Shown here in pieces: positions 46,134 to 57,020 of a stretch of 64,000 nt of DNA (within the stretch, counting starts at the first letter, position 1; each line of letters opens with the position of its first letter). Location of the stretch: assembly GCF_002216795.1 (NCBI RefSeq), contig NZ_CP022316.1, positions 744,001 to 808,000 of the forward strand, read 5' to 3'. The position numbers were made by a program, and so were the translations under genes. The notes under the pieces are model-generated. The model did no database searches and was not told the origin of the DNA. It saw only the letters and a program-made list of their open reading frames with translations. The DNA comes from Brachybacterium avium (GTDB lineage: Bacteria; Actinomycetota; Actinomycetes; Actinomycetales; Dermabacteraceae).

Positions 46134-46141
46134 TTAACTCC

Positions 46142-47536
46142 ATGACCGTCTCTCCCCTGATCTGGACCCTGACGTTCGTCCTGATCCTCGGCCTGCTGGC
46201 CTTCGACTACTTCTTCCATGTCCGCAAGGCCCACATCCCCACCCTCGGGGAGGCCGCGCTGTGGACCGGGATCTACCAGGGCATCGCCCTGCTGTTCGGC
46301 ATCTCGGTGTTCGTGATCGGCGGCCCCACCATGGGCACCGAATTCTTCGCCGGCTGGATCACCGAGCTCGCCCTGTCGGTGGACAACCTCTTCGTCTTCC
46401 TGGTGATCCTGGGCACCTTCGCAGTGCCGCGCGAGTACCAGCAGACGGTGCTGCTGTTCGGCATCGCCTTCGCGATCCTCGCCCGCGGCAGCATGATCGC
46501 GCTCGGCGCCACAGCGATCGAGCATCTGTCCTGGGCCTTCTACATCTTCGGTGCGATCCTGCTGGTCACCGCGATCAAGATGCTCCGGGAGGAGGTCGCA
46601 GGAGACGGCGGCGAGAGCGAGGAGCAGCGGGACGGCATCTTCATCCGCCTGGTCAGAGCGATCCTGCCCGCCTCGGAGAACTTCGATGGGGAACGCCTGT
46701 TCACCGTCGAGAACGGCCGACGGGTCTTCACCCCGATGCTGCTGGTCATGATCGCCATCGGCGGCACCGATCTGCTGTTCGCGCTGGACTCGATCCCGGC
46801 GATCTTCGGCCTCACCCAGAACACCTACATCGTGTTCACTGCGACCGCGTTCTCGCTGCTGGGCCTGCGGCAGATGTTCTTCCTCATCGACGGTCTGCTG
46901 GATCGCCTGGTCTACCTCTCCTACGGTCTGTCGATCGTGCTCGCCTTCATCGGCGTGAAGCTGGTGTTCCATGCCCTGCACACCAATGAGCTGCCCTTCC
47001 TCAACGGCGGCGAGCCGGTGCTCGCCGTCCCCGAGATCACCACCGGGCTGTCGCTGTCCGTGATCGTCGGCGTGCTGCTGCTCACGGTGCTGGTCTCCCT
47101 GCTCTCCCCCAAGGGGCGCGCGCAGGCGGCCGTCAGCAGCGCCCACCGCGAGGCGCAGAGGTACGTCGAGATGACCTACGCGGGATTCGAGGAGCGGCGC
47201 AAGGAGATGTACGACCGCATGCTCGCGCACGAGCGGATCGTCGACGGCCTGCCGGCGAAGTACCAGGAGGTGGTCGTGGCGGAGAAGAACGTGCGCGAGC
47301 TCCTCGAGGATGCCCACCGGATCCATGACAGCCGCACCGCGTCCGCTGCGCGGGGCGAGCGCTCGGACGACCAGCCCGAGGGCCTCCGGGTCATCCGCGC
47401 TGATGGCACCGTGACGACCGACTCCCACGGGAACATCATCACCGTCGTCCTGGAGGAGCAGCTCCGAGCGGAGAAGGAGGTGGCGCGGCGTGCCCGCGAG
47501 CAGGCCCGCGCAGACCACGCCGCGACCCGCCGCTGA
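46142..47536 (+). CDS. terC: TerC-family membrane protein, probable Mn2+ exporter
   Basis: A 464-residue protein with about nine helices. TerC signatures are ITELALSVDNLFVFLVILGTF and GGTDLLFALDSIPAIFGLTQN, which carry conserved acidic metal-binding residues. A C-terminal cytoplasmic tail of about 130 residues (from SPKGRAQ) is coiled-coil-like and charged, longer than in typical TerC. Expression is probably controlled by the upstream yybP-ykoY-type leader, which fits manganese efflux or metallation of exported proteins. Confidence 0.9.
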   Translation: MTVSPLIWTLTFVLILGLLAFDYFFHVRKAHIPTLGEAALWTGIYQGIALLFGISVFVIGGPTMGTEFFAGWITELALSVDNLFVFLVILGTFAVPREYQQTVLLFGIAFAILARGSMIALGATAIEHLSWAFYIFGAILLVTAIKMLREEVAGDGGESEEQRDGIFIRLVRAILPASENFDGERLFTVENGRRVFTPMLLVMIAIGGTDLLFALDSIPAIFGLTQNTYIVFTATAFSLLGLRQMFFLIDGLLDRLVYLSYGLSIVLAFIGVKLVFHALHTNELPFLNGGEPVLAVPEITTGLSLSVIVGVLLLTVLVSLLSPKGRAQAAVSSAHREAQRYVEMTYAGFEERRKEMYDRMLAHERIVDGLPAKYQEVVVAEKNVRELLEDAHRIHDSRTASAARGERSDDQPEGLRVIRADGTVTTDSHGNIITVVLEEQLRAEKEVARRAREQARADHAATRR

Positions 47537-47599
47537 CCTGCTCGCCACCGCCGTCGTTGCCACCCGCGGAAGCGCGGGCATGCCGTCGGCGGTGGGAGC

Positions 47600-48265
47600 T
47601 CAGGAGGTCCCGCCCTGCGCCCCGCCCGCCGCGGGCGGGATCCTTCCGCGCACCGCGAGGACCAGCATCACCTGAGCGGCGAGGTAGGTCGCCATCACCC
47701 ACACGCTGTGCGCGGGCAGCGTGAGCGTCCCGAAGGCGTCCAGGGCGATCAGGGAGTCGGAGACGATGAACATCGCTCCGCCGAGTCCGCCGAGCCTCCC
47801 CAGGCCTGTCGCCAGCAGCGCCATCACGCACAGCACGCCCGCGTAGACCATGACAGCCGGCAGCAGCACCCCCGCGCCCGGTGCCGAGAGCACGACAACG
47901 GCGGCGGCGACGAGCAGGTAGGGCAGCACCGCCAGGGGCCGGACCAGCAGCGAGCGGCGCCATCGCGGCCAGAAGGCGATCGGGTAGACCAGCTGGGCGC
48001 CCAGGAAGCTGCCCAGCATGCCGAGGAACCCGGGATCCCCGTCGAGGAAGCGCGGGATCGTGTCCCCGAGCCAGGAGAAGCCGAGGGCGAGGAGGGTGAG
48101 TCGCACGAGGGTGTCGCGCGGGGGTCTGGTGCCCCTCCACAGGGCGGCGGCCAGCAGCGGCATCAGGAGCACCTGCGTGATGTCCGCGACCAGAGCGCTC
48201 CCAAGGAGCTGGGCGAGCAGGTGGATCGAGCCGATCACGGCCAGGACGCTCAGTGCGGCGGGCAT
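47600..48265 (-). CDS. YhhN-family protein (lysoplasmalogenase-like)
   Basis: A 221-residue membrane protein with about eight helices. Family motifs: LGFSWLGDTIPRF, GMLGSFLGAQLVYPIAF and MFIVSDSLIALDAF, containing the conserved acidic residues of the TMEM86/YhhN superfamily, some of which hydrolyse lysoplasmalogen vinyl ether bonds. Activity in bacteria of this type is not established. Convergent with terC. Confidence 0.85.
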   Translation of the reverse strand: MPAALSVLAVIGSIHLLAQLLGSALVADITQVLLMPLLAAALWRGTRPPRDTLVRLTLLALGFSWLGDTIPRFLDGDPGFLGMLGSFLGAQLVYPIAFWPRWRRSLLVRPLAVLPYLLVAAAVVVLSAPGAGVLLPAVMVYAGVLCVMALLATGLGRLGGLGGAMFIVSDSLIALDAFGTLTLPAHSVWVMATYLAAQVMLVLAVRGRIPPAAGGAQGGTS

Positions 48266-48418
48266 CTGCCGCTCCGGCCCGCCGCAGCGCCGTGCCGACG
48301 GGGTGAGCAGCTCCCGCCCGCCGGGACCTCGACAATTCCTCCGTCCATACCAGGAGGATACGTACCCCTCGGCGGTGCGGGCTCGATCCGCTCGGCGGCG
48401 CAGCCGGAGCGCCGCTGA

Positions 48419-49696
<1,278 letters not shown>

Positions 49697-49761
49697 TCGA
49701 TCCGGCAGAGCGGCCCGCTCCCCTCGGGCCGACGACGCCGCGCGGCCTCGCCGCATCTCCC

Positions 49762-49798
49762 GGACGGCCGGGTCACCCCACGGGTGGCCCGGCCGTCC
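49762..49798. terminator. Terminator after rpf
   Basis: A 17-bp stem (49762-49778 with 49782-49798, one G-U pair) with a tiny loop, 66 nt after the rpf stop. The rest of the 49697-50177 gap shows no gene. Confidence 0.7.
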
Positions 49799-50177
49799 GT
49801 CGTGCGCCCGGTGATCCGTCGACGATCGAGCGCGGGCGCGACGGAGCGGCAGCAGCGCTGCAACCTCCGGCAACCCCTACCTCTTCTCGGCACCGCTGGG
49901 CAGACTCGGGTCACGCGCCCCACCTGCTCTTCGTGAGCAGGGACGGCAGGGCCGAGCTGCCTACGGCGGTTCAGCGCCGGCGCCACTCAAGGAAGAGCAT
50001 CGAGGAGCACAACGTGGGCCACCACTGCCGCGTCGCCCGGCCCGGGCCGGCCCGCTCCGCCGAGCGGGGCGCGTGTGCCCCCGCCGGCCACCCCGAGCCG
50101 GTCCGCGCTCCCGCACACCCCTCATCGACCGCGCCCTCCCTCCGGGCCGCGCGCATCCACCACTGAACGGAGACACC

Positions 50178-51350
50178 ATGTCGACGAAGAACGTCCGCCT
50201 CGGGATCATCGGGCTCGGCGCCCAGGGCGGCATGTACGCCGGCGTCGTCACCGAGGGCAGGATCGAGGGCATGACCGTCGGCGCCATCGCCGACACCGAC
50301 CCCGCCAAGAGGGCGATCGCCGCGGAGAAGTACCCGGATGTCCCCTTCTACGACGACTACATCTCGATGCTGGACTCCGGCGACGTCGATGCCGTGGTCA
50401 CCACCGTGCCGCACTTCGACCATGCGGAGATGACGATCACCGCGATCGGCAAGGGCATCCACGCCCTCACCGAGAAGCCCGCGGGCGTCTACACCGCACA
50501 GGTCGAGGAGATGAACACCTTCGCGGCGGCGCACCCGGAGACCACCTTCGCGATCATGTTCAACCAGCGCACCAATCCGGTGTACACGGATCTGAAGGAG
50601 CTCATCGACTCCGGTGAGCTGGGCGCACTGCGCCACACCTCGTGGATCATCACCACCTGGTGGCGGCCGCAGGGCTACTACGACCAGTCGGCCTGGCGCG
50701 CGACCTGGGGCGGCGAGGGCGGTGGAGTCCTGGTCAACCAGGCTCCCCACCAGCTGGACCTGTGGCAGTGGCTGTGCGGCACCCCGAAGAAGGTCTTCGC
50801 GAAGCTGGCCTTCGGCTTCCAGCGCGACATCGCCACCGAGGACGAGGTCAACGCGGTCGTCGACTTCGGGGACGGCGTCACCGGCAGCTTCATCACCTGC
50901 ACGAACGACATCTTCGGCACGGACCGCCTCGAGATGCTCTTCGATAAGGGCAAGGTCATCGTGGACAGCTCGAAGAAGGTGACCATCTACCGCCTGGCGG
51001 AGGATGAGCGCTCCCTCAGCGAGAAGATGACCATGCAGGAGGTCGCCCAGCTGTTCCGCGGCGAGATGGACCCCTCCTCCGTCTTCACCGTGGAGGAGAA
51101 GGAGTACGAGTCGGTGTGGGGCCAGCAGCACATCGATGTCCTGACCAACTTCGCGGCGAACATCAACGACGGCACCCCGCTGATCGCCGATGGCGCCGAG
51201 GGCATCAACGGCGTGCGCCTCGCCTCCGGCATGCAGCTGTCGGCCTGGACCGGTCGGGAGATCGATCTGGTCGACTACCCGGCTGAGGAGTACCTTGCCG
51301 AGCTCAACCGGCGGATCGAGGAGGAGGGGACGTTCCCCACCCGCTCCTGA
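50178..51350 (+). CDS. Gfo/Idh/MocA family oxidoreductase
   Basis: A 390-residue NAD(P)-dependent sugar or polyol dehydrogenase. The Rossmann domain begins VRLGIIGLGAQGGMYAGV with GxGxxG; GIHALTEKPAGVY holds the conserved EKP lysine, and GGGVLVNQAPHQLDLWQWLCG the catalytic His-containing helix (QAPHQLDL). The C-terminal beta-sheet ends EEEGTFPTRS. It is followed 85 nt later by a sugar isomerase, the usual inositol/sugar-catabolism pairing. Substrate unknown. ATG follows ACGGAGA. Confidence 0.9.
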   Translation: MSTKNVRLGIIGLGAQGGMYAGVVTEGRIEGMTVGAIADTDPAKRAIAAEKYPDVPFYDDYISMLDSGDVDAVVTTVPHFDHAEMTITAIGKGIHALTEKPAGVYTAQVEEMNTFAAAHPETTFAIMFNQRTNPVYTDLKELIDSGELGALRHTSWIITTWWRPQGYYDQSAWRATWGGEGGGVLVNQAPHQLDLWQWLCGTPKKVFAKLAFGFQRDIATEDEVNAVVDFGDGVTGSFITCTNDIFGTDRLEMLFDKGKVIVDSSKKVTIYRLAEDERSLSEKMTMQEVAQLFRGEMDPSSVFTVEEKEYESVWGQQHIDVLTNFAANINDGTPLIADGAEGINGVRLASGMQLSAWTGREIDLVDYPAEEYLAELNRRIEEEGTFPTRS

Positions 51351-51435
51351 ACCACCTCCCCGCCTGGGCCGACCCCGGGCCCCGCCTGCCCCCTCACCCG
51401 CAGTCGACCCTCACCACCCCTCGAAGGAGACAACC

Positions 51436-52284
51436 ATGCCCGTCCTCGGACTCCAGCTCATGATGCTCAAGGAGCAGATCAACGAGAAAGGGATGTACGA
51501 GGTGCTGCGCCAGGTGCGCGAGCTCGACATCGACGCCGTCGAGGTCTCCCAGGTGGAGATGACCGACGAGCTGATCGACGACCTGGTGCGCGGCAAGGCC
51601 GACTTCGGCGTCGAGACCGCCGCGATGAGCGTCTCGATCGCCCCCGGGGGCAACGGGTTCGCGCTCGAGACCGAGTTCGACCGCGCCGTCGAGGCCTGCA
51701 GGAGGACCGGCTCGCGCTTCCTGCGGATCGGCATGATGCCGCACCTGGCGATGACCTCGAAGGAGGCCTGCGAGGAGTGGGCCGCCTCGGTGGAGCCGTA
51801 CGCCGCTCGCCTCGCCGAGCAGGGCATCACGCTGTGCTATCACAACCACCACGTGGACCTGATCCAGTTCGACGGCGAGCGCATCTTCGACATCGTGCGC
51901 CGGGTCGCCCCCTCGCTGCTGTTCGAGGTGGATCTGCACTGGGTCCAGCGCGGCGGGATGGCGCCGCTGGACATGCTGGAGGCCTACTCCGGGGTCTGCA
52001 AGCTCATCCACGTCAAGGACTTCCGCATCGCCCCGGTGTCCCTGGAGACCTACCGGAAGGCCGAGGCGAAGGAGATCGCGTGGGCGGAGTTCCAGGCGGA
52101 GTTCCTGTCCCTCACCCAGTTCGCCGAGGTGGGCCAGGGCAACATGAACTGGCCCGCGCTGCTGCCGGCGGCGGAGAAGGCCGGCGCCGAATACTTCCTC
52201 ATCGAGCAGGACGACACCTACGGCCGCGACCCGATCGACTGCATCCGTGACTCCCGGGAGTACCTGAGGTCCATCGGATACTGA
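51436..52284 (+). CDS. Sugar phosphate isomerase/epimerase (AP endonuclease 2 fold)
   Basis: A 282-residue TIM-barrel protein of the IolE/IolI-like family. It has AVEVSQVEMTDE, the metal ligand region CYHNHHVDL, FEVDLHWVQRGG (metal Asp/His), KLIHVKDFRI and GQGNMNWPALLPAAEKAG, ending FLIEQDDTYGRDP. It probably isomerises the product of the adjacent oxidoreductase. AAGGAGA precedes the ATG. No transporter or regulator is linked within the window. Confidence 0.88.
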   Translation: MPVLGLQLMMLKEQINEKGMYEVLRQVRELDIDAVEVSQVEMTDELIDDLVRGKADFGVETAAMSVSIAPGGNGFALETEFDRAVEACRRTGSRFLRIGMMPHLAMTSKEACEEWAASVEPYAARLAEQGITLCYHNHHVDLIQFDGERIFDIVRRVAPSLLFEVDLHWVQRGGMAPLDMLEAYSGVCKLIHVKDFRIAPVSLETYRKAEAKEIAWAEFQAEFLSLTQFAEVGQGNMNWPALLPAAEKAGAEYFLIEQDDTYGRDPIDCIRDSREYLRSIGY

Positions 52285-52360
52285 CCACGTCGGCCGGCGC
52301 TCAGCGGGGCCTGGGCGGCTCGCCCGGTGGCGCCGAACAGCTCCCACAGGCACCATCTCC

Positions 52361-52376
52361 GTTACCGTTTCGTGAC
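52361..52376. promoter_or_regulatory. MtrA-like direct repeat upstream of the SurA-like gene
   Basis: GTTAC (52361-52365) and GTGAC (52372-52376) repeat with an 11-bp period, 106 bp before the GTG start. This is the same arrangement as before rpf and closer to the MtrA consensus of GTNAC half-sites. Confidence 0.4.
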
Positions 52377-52481
52377 ACTGCCCACGGAAGGCGGATTCCT
52401 GAACGAACTGTGAACGGCCGTGCACCGCGATCTCGGATCCAGGGCGTACCGTCGCCCGCTCCACCGATCTCAGGAGGCACT

Positions 52482-53294
52482 GTGAAGATTCCGAGCCACC
52501 GGGCGCTCCGGCGCACGCTCGCCGCCCTCACGCTCACGACGGCGCTCGCGCTGACGGGTTGCAGCGGTGACCAGGCCGCCCCCACGGGCGGCAGCGACCA
52601 GGGCGGCCAGGCACCCGCTGCCAGCGACGGCGGGGGCTCGCCCCTGGCCGGCGGTCAGAACGGGGAGCAGCCGCAGCTGCCCGAAGCCGATGTCTCCGAC
52701 GTCCCGGACGTCGTCGCCGAGGTCAACGGCGAGAAGATCACCAAGGACGAGTTCGTCTCCGTGTACGAGGGGCAGTTCCAGCAGGCCGCGATGCAGCAGC
52801 AGAGCACCGGCCAGGAGGTGGACCAGACGGAGCTGAAGCAGCAGGTCGCGAACCAGCTGGTGGACAACCGCCTGCTGCTCCAGGGCGCGAACGAGGCCGG
52901 GATCGAGCCGAGCGAGAAGGACATCGACGCGACCCTCGAGGAGATCGCGAAGCAGAACGGTCTGGGCTCGGGCGACGAAGTGGTCTCGGCGCTCGAGGAG
53001 CAGGGCATGAGCGAGGAGGAGGTCCGCAAGGAGGCCGCCTCGCAGTTCACGCTGACCGCCTTCATCGAGCAGGAGGCCGATATCCAGCCACCCAGCGACG
53101 AGGAGCTGAAGACGCAGTACGACCAGCTGGTCGAGCAGCAGTCCCAGTCCGGCGGTCAGCAGACCGAGGTGCCCCCCTTCGAGGACGTCAAGGACCAGCT
53201 GGCCCAGCAGGCGACCAGCCAGCAGCAGAACGAGGCCGCGACCACGATCGCCGCCGAGCTCCGCGAGGCCGGTGACGTGACCATCAACCTCTGA
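52482..53294 (+). CDS. SurA-N-like lipoprotein chaperone
   Basis: A 270-residue lipoprotein with lipobox ALTGC (Cys27). After a Gly/Ser/Gln linker comes a SurA N-terminal-like chaperone domain: VVAEVNGEKITKDEFVSVYEGQF, KQQVANQLVDNRLLLQGANE, and long Gln/Glu-rich helices to the end. There is no recognisable parvulin PPIase domain, so it is a chaperone-only form, probably helping secreted proteins fold outside the membrane. GTG start follows CAGGAGGCACT. Confidence 0.8.
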   Translation: MKIPSHRALRRTLAALTLTTALALTGCSGDQAAPTGGSDQGGQAPAASDGGGSPLAGGQNGEQPQLPEADVSDVPDVVAEVNGEKITKDEFVSVYEGQFQQAAMQQQSTGQEVDQTELKQQVANQLVDNRLLLQGANEAGIEPSEKDIDATLEEIAKQNGLGSGDEVVSALEEQGMSEEEVRKEAASQFTLTAFIEQEADIQPPSDEELKTQYDQLVEQQSQSGGQQTEVPPFEDVKDQLAQQATSQQQNEAATTIAAELREAGDVTINL

Positions 53295-53318
53295 GCCGGA
53301 TCACGTAGGGTCCGGGGC

Positions 53319-53639
53319 ATGATCCTCATCAACGTGAAGTTCCCGGTGAAGCCCGAGTTCGCCGACCAGTGGCCCGAGCTCTCGCGCGAGTTCACCGAGA
53401 CGACCCTGGCCGAGCCCGGCAACCTGTGGTTCGAGTGGTCGCGCAGCGTGGAGGAGCCGAACACCTATGTGCTCATCGAAGCTTTCACCGATGAGGGTGC
53501 CGGACCGCACGTGAACTCGCCGCACTTCAAGAAGATGCAGGAGGAGTTCCCGCAGTACCTCTCGGCGACCCCGCAGATCATCTCCCACCAGATCGACAGC
53601 GAGGGCTGGGGCCCGATGGGGGAGATCACCGTCGAGTGA
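53319..53639 (+). CDS. Antibiotic biosynthesis monooxygenase (ABM) domain protein
   Basis: A 106-residue dimeric ferredoxin-like-fold protein. It has MILINVKFPVKPEF, a WFEWSRSVEEPNTYVLIEAF core and the VNSPHFKKM helix typical of the YgiN/ABM family. Members include quinol monooxygenases and haem-degrading enzymes; which applies is unclear. TAGGGT ends seven bases before the ATG, a leaderless arrangement. Confidence 0.85.
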   Translation: MILINVKFPVKPEFADQWPELSREFTETTLAEPGNLWFEWSRSVEEPNTYVLIEAFTDEGAGPHVNSPHFKKMQEEFPQYLSATPQIISHQIDSEGWGPMGEITVE

Positions 53640-53667
53640 CCTCGACGCCGGAGGTGCGGTGCCGGGT

Positions 53668-56331
53668 CTAGGAGGCGCGGACCTCGAGGATCCCGTGCGC
53701 TCCACGCTCCGCGTCGCGGAGCACATGGGACATGAACGGGTAGTGGCCCGGCTCGGGCGGGATCAGCTCGACGAATCCGCCCTGCGCCGGCAGCAGGCCG
53801 AGCGCCTGGGAGCCGTCACCGGAGGCCGTCTCCACGAGATAGCGGCCCTCGCTCCACACGGTGTCGAACTGGGTGCCGATCACGTGGAAGCTCAGGGGCC
53901 GCTCGGGCCCGGCGTCGAGCACCCAGAACCTCACCCGCTCCCCCGCGACGGCCTGCAGCGGGGCGTGGACGTACTGCGCCGCATAGCCGTTGAGCACCAC
54001 CAGGTCCGGTTCTCCCGCGGCGAGCGCATCACCGTCGAGCTCCTGACCCTGGGCACCGAGGTAATACTCGCCCTGGATCAGCACGTAGCTGCGGTCCACG
54101 GCGGGGAGGTCCTCCGGTTCGATGATCACCGCGCCGTACATCCCGGCCGCCACGTGGGCGGAGACCGGAGCGGTCCCGCAGTGGTACATCCAGATCCCCG
54201 CCCGTTCGGCGGTGAAGGTGTACGTCAGCGATTCGCCCGGCGCGATCGTGCGCATGGGCCCGTCGGGGGCGAGCTCGCCGGCGTGGAAGTCGATCGAGTG
54301 GCCGATGGTGCCGTCGTTGACCAGGGTCACCTCGAACACGTCCCCGACCCGGCCGTGCAGCACCGGCCCGGGGGCAGTACCGCCGAAGATCCACAGCTGC
54401 TGGGTGATGCCGGGGGCGACCTCCGCCTCCTGCTCGGCGACCTCGAGCGTGACCTTCCGGGTCACAGGACCGTTGCTCGGCGGCAGCGGCGGCAGCTCCG
54501 CGTCGTACGGGGTGAAGCCCGCTCCGGGATCGGCGGCGAGGTCGATCGCGGGCTTCTCGACGGGACCCTGCCCCCCTGCGCCGTGGGCATGCTCGGCGGG
54601 GTCGCCCTCCGCGCCGGCGACGGCCGGGGGTTCATCCGGGTCGCCGCCGGTGGTGACGATGCTCAGCACCATCCCCTGCTGGCGGTGCCCGGCGATCCCG
54701 CACCAGGCGTCGAGGTCACCGGTGACCACGCCGACGTCGAGGGTCTCGCTCTGGCCGGGGGCGAGGCGTGCGGTGCGGGTGCCGTTCTCGACGACCAGGT
54801 CGTGGGTCATCGCCGCATCGGTGTTCGTCAGCTCGATGATCAGGTGCGTGCCGGCCGGCACCTCGATGCGGTCGGGGGTGAAGCGGAGATCCGCGGCGGT
54901 CACCGCGACCGTCTGCACCGGCGCCGGCTCTTCGGTCGCGGCGGGTCCAGTGGCGATCTCCGGAGCCTGGGGTGCGCCGCCCCAGATGAGGGGGTCGACG
55001 GTGCCGATCGTGAGGATCGCGAGGGTGGCCAGCAGCAGGGCGCCGACGGCGGCGCCGGCACGTCGTCCTCCGAAGCGGGATGCTCCCACGGCCGTGGGAA
55101 CTGCAGGCGGCGCGGGCGCAGAGAGGGCACCGGGAGCGGCCTCTGCCACGGGAGCTGCGGGCAACGGGCTCGGCGCCGCCTGCGGAGTGCGGGCGGCATG
55201 CGCCAGTGGCGCGGTGCGCGGTGTCGGGCGGGTCGGTGCGCGCGTGGGGCCGAGCAGCGCGCTGCCCAGCGCCGTGGCGAGGAATGCGAGCAGCGCGAGC
55301 ACTCCGAGGACGCCGCCGAGCTGCCAGGCCGGACCCCAGCCGAGGGCGTCCCCGAGCCCGAGCCGCACTGCGAGGCTGAGCTGCAGCAGCCCCAGCGGCA
55401 CCCAGAACGCGCTGCGGTAGGGCAGGTCGATCCGCAGCACGGCAGGCAGGATCGTGGTCGCGTGCGCCATGATCATCGAGATCGTGAAGCCGAGGAACAC
55501 GGCGTGGGCGACGGCGTCGTAGGCGCCGCCCTGCGGGGTGCCGCCCAGCAGCAGCACGGCGCTGGCGATGGCGAGCCATCCGTAGCCGCACAGGATCGCT
55601 GCGGCCATGAACCGGGTCGCGCCGCGGGTGCGCAGGGTACGGCGTGCGATGTCATGGGGGATCAGCCAGAGCAGCAGGGCGCCCAGCGCGGCACCGAGCA
55701 GGATCGCGCCCGCCTCCGGGAACACCACCCCGACCAGCAGCGCCGCTACCACCCCGGCCGCGTGCACCAGCACCCGGACGCCGGCACCGGCGCCGAGCGT
55801 GATCCGGGCGAGCTCGACGCGTTCGGCGGCGATGGTGAGCACCACGAAGCCGATCAGCCAGGGCAGCACCTCAGCGAAGTCCGCTCCCCCGGCCCAGCGG
55901 ATCGCGCCACCGCAGGCCAGTCCCGCCGCGAGCAGCTCGGTGAGCACGGCCTCGTCGTACTGGCGCCGCCACAGCGGCAGATAGAGGAGGGTGAACGCGG
56001 CGGTCCCGGCGACCAGCAGGATCTTGCCCACGCTCAGCGGCACCGGGTCAGCGATCAGCGCGATCGCGCCGAGGCCCAGCAGTGCCGGGGCCAGGAAGCC
56101 GTACCAGCGGGCCAGGGCGGTCGCGCGCTCCAGCGCGATCAGGGTGCCGACGAAGCCGAGCACCAGCAGCATCCCGTGCACCACCGGCAGTCGGTCGGTG
56201 CTCACCGGAGCGGGCAGGCCGATCAGCAGCAGCGCGGCATCGAGACCGGCCAGCAGGGCGATCCCGGCCGGGAGCATCCAGCCCAGGCGCCAGGACGGCG
56301 GCCGACGGCGCGGCGGGGCGGAGCCGCTCAT
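53668..56331 (-). CDS. Membrane-anchored copper nitrite reductase-like fusion protein
   Basis: An 887-residue fusion. Residues about 1-340 form ten or more helices with conserved His (VVHGMLLVLGFVG, MIMAHATTILPAV); this part resembles NnrS-like NO-related membrane proteins, tentatively. After an Ala/Pro linker and a further helix comes a plastocyanin-like domain (about 470-570) with ligands THDLV and WCGIAGHRQQGM. The C-terminal third is a two-cupredoxin copper nitrite reductase type: TIGHSIDFHAGE, WMYHCGTAPVSAHVAAGMYGA with type-1 Cys/His/Met and type-2 His, and LSFHVIGTQFDTVW in domain two. It probably reduces nitrite to NO outside the membrane. ATG overlaps the regulator stop (ATGA). Confidence 0.8.
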   Translation of the reverse strand: MSGSAPPRRRPPSWRLGWMLPAGIALLAGLDAALLLIGLPAPVSTDRLPVVHGMLLVLGFVGTLIALERATALARWYGFLAPALLGLGAIALIADPVPLSVGKILLVAGTAAFTLLYLPLWRRQYDEAVLTELLAAGLACGGAIRWAGGADFAEVLPWLIGFVVLTIAAERVELARITLGAGAGVRVLVHAAGVVAALLVGVVFPEAGAILLGAALGALLLWLIPHDIARRTLRTRGATRFMAAAILCGYGWLAIASAVLLLGGTPQGGAYDAVAHAVFLGFTISMIMAHATTILPAVLRIDLPYRSAFWVPLGLLQLSLAVRLGLGDALGWGPAWQLGGVLGVLALLAFLATALGSALLGPTRAPTRPTPRTAPLAHAARTPQAAPSPLPAAPVAEAAPGALSAPAPPAVPTAVGASRFGGRRAGAAVGALLLATLAILTIGTVDPLIWGGAPQAPEIATGPAATEEPAPVQTVAVTAADLRFTPDRIEVPAGTHLIIELTNTDAAMTHDLVVENGTRTARLAPGQSETLDVGVVTGDLDAWCGIAGHRQQGMVLSIVTTGGDPDEPPAVAGAEGDPAEHAHGAGGQGPVEKPAIDLAADPGAGFTPYDAELPPLPPSNGPVTRKVTLEVAEQEAEVAPGITQQLWIFGGTAPGPVLHGRVGDVFEVTLVNDGTIGHSIDFHAGELAPDGPMRTIAPGESLTYTFTAERAGIWMYHCGTAPVSAHVAAGMYGAVIIEPEDLPAVDRSYVLIQGEYYLGAQGQELDGDALAAGEPDLVVLNGYAAQYVHAPLQAVAGERVRFWVLDAGPERPLSFHVIGTQFDTVWSEGRYLVETASGDGSQALGLLPAQGGFVELIPPEPGHYPFMSHVLRDAERGAHGILEVRAS

Positions 56332-57020
56332 CCTGCGTCCCGCAGGCGCAGATGGCACTGCCCGGGGGCAGCGAAGGGGAGCAGCTCGACCTCGGGCCGC
56401 GCCTCCTCGAGGCCCGGGGCGTCCTCGAGGAGGCCGGCGAGCAGGCCGCGGTGCACGGAGCAGACCACCTCGGTGTGACGGCTCGCGGCCTCCAGCAGCG
56501 GGCAGCGGTGCAGCACGATCTGCTCGCCGTCGTCCACGGGGTCGAAGCCCTGCGCGGCCATGGCGTCGGTGACCACATCGCGGGCCGTGGCGGGCGGGGA
56601 GGTCTCGGGGAGGTCTGCGGCCAGCTGCGCACCCCAGCCGCGGCCGGCCTCATGGGCGGTGGCGGCGGGGTCGGTGCTGGTGCGGGCGATGGTCCCGGCC
56701 AGCACGCCGGCGAGCGCGGCATAGGGCGAGGCGGGACCGTACCGGGTGGGACGCCAGAGCCAGGCGGGGCGACCGCGCCCGTCAGCGCTGGCGCGGGCGC
56801 GGGTGACGTGCCCGTCGGCCAGCAGCTGATCCAGGTGGCCCCGCACGGTGTTCTCGTGCAGCCCGGTAGCCCGGCCGATCGCGGCGACCGAGACCGGGGA
56901 GCGCTGCGCCTCGACCGTGCGCAGCACCTGTTCGCGCGCCCCGGAATGGCGGCGGCCTGCGGCGCTCCGACGCGGCGGCAGGCCGTTCTGCGCGGCGGGA
57001 CCTGTGCGAAAGTTTTCCAC
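56328..57020 (-). CDS. HTH regulator with SufR-like Fe-S cysteines
   Basis: A 230-residue regulator. An N-terminal winged helix (VSVAAIGRATGLHENTVRGHLDQLL, about 40-65) with GRGRPAWLW wing is followed by a C-terminal sensor domain with Cys in HRCPLLEAA, VVCSVHRGLL and GQCHLRL. This C-x(n)-C-x(n)-C pattern is that of SufR-like [4Fe-4S] regulators. It is translationally coupled to the copper enzyme and divergent from the DUF2249 gene, so it likely senses NO or redox state and controls both. GTG at 57020 is chosen because AT-rich promoter sequence lies immediately upstream. Confidence 0.78.
   Translation of the reverse strand: MENFRTGPAAQNGLPPRRSAAGRRHSGAREQVLRTVEAQRSPVSVAAIGRATGLHENTVRGHLDQLLADGHVTRARASADGRGRPAWLWRPTRYGPASPYAALAGVLAGTIARTSTDPAATAHEAGRGWGAQLAADLPETSPPATARDVVTDAMAAQGFDPVDDGEQIVLHRCPLLEAASRHTEVVCSVHRGLLAGLLEDAPGLEEARPEVELLPFAAPGQCHLRLRDAG

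Noticed and set aside
53659-56478. A 939-codon plus-strand frame opposite the nitrite reductase-like gene
   Set aside because: Antisense shadow; the minus strand carries intact copper-ligand motifs and a coupled upstream gene.
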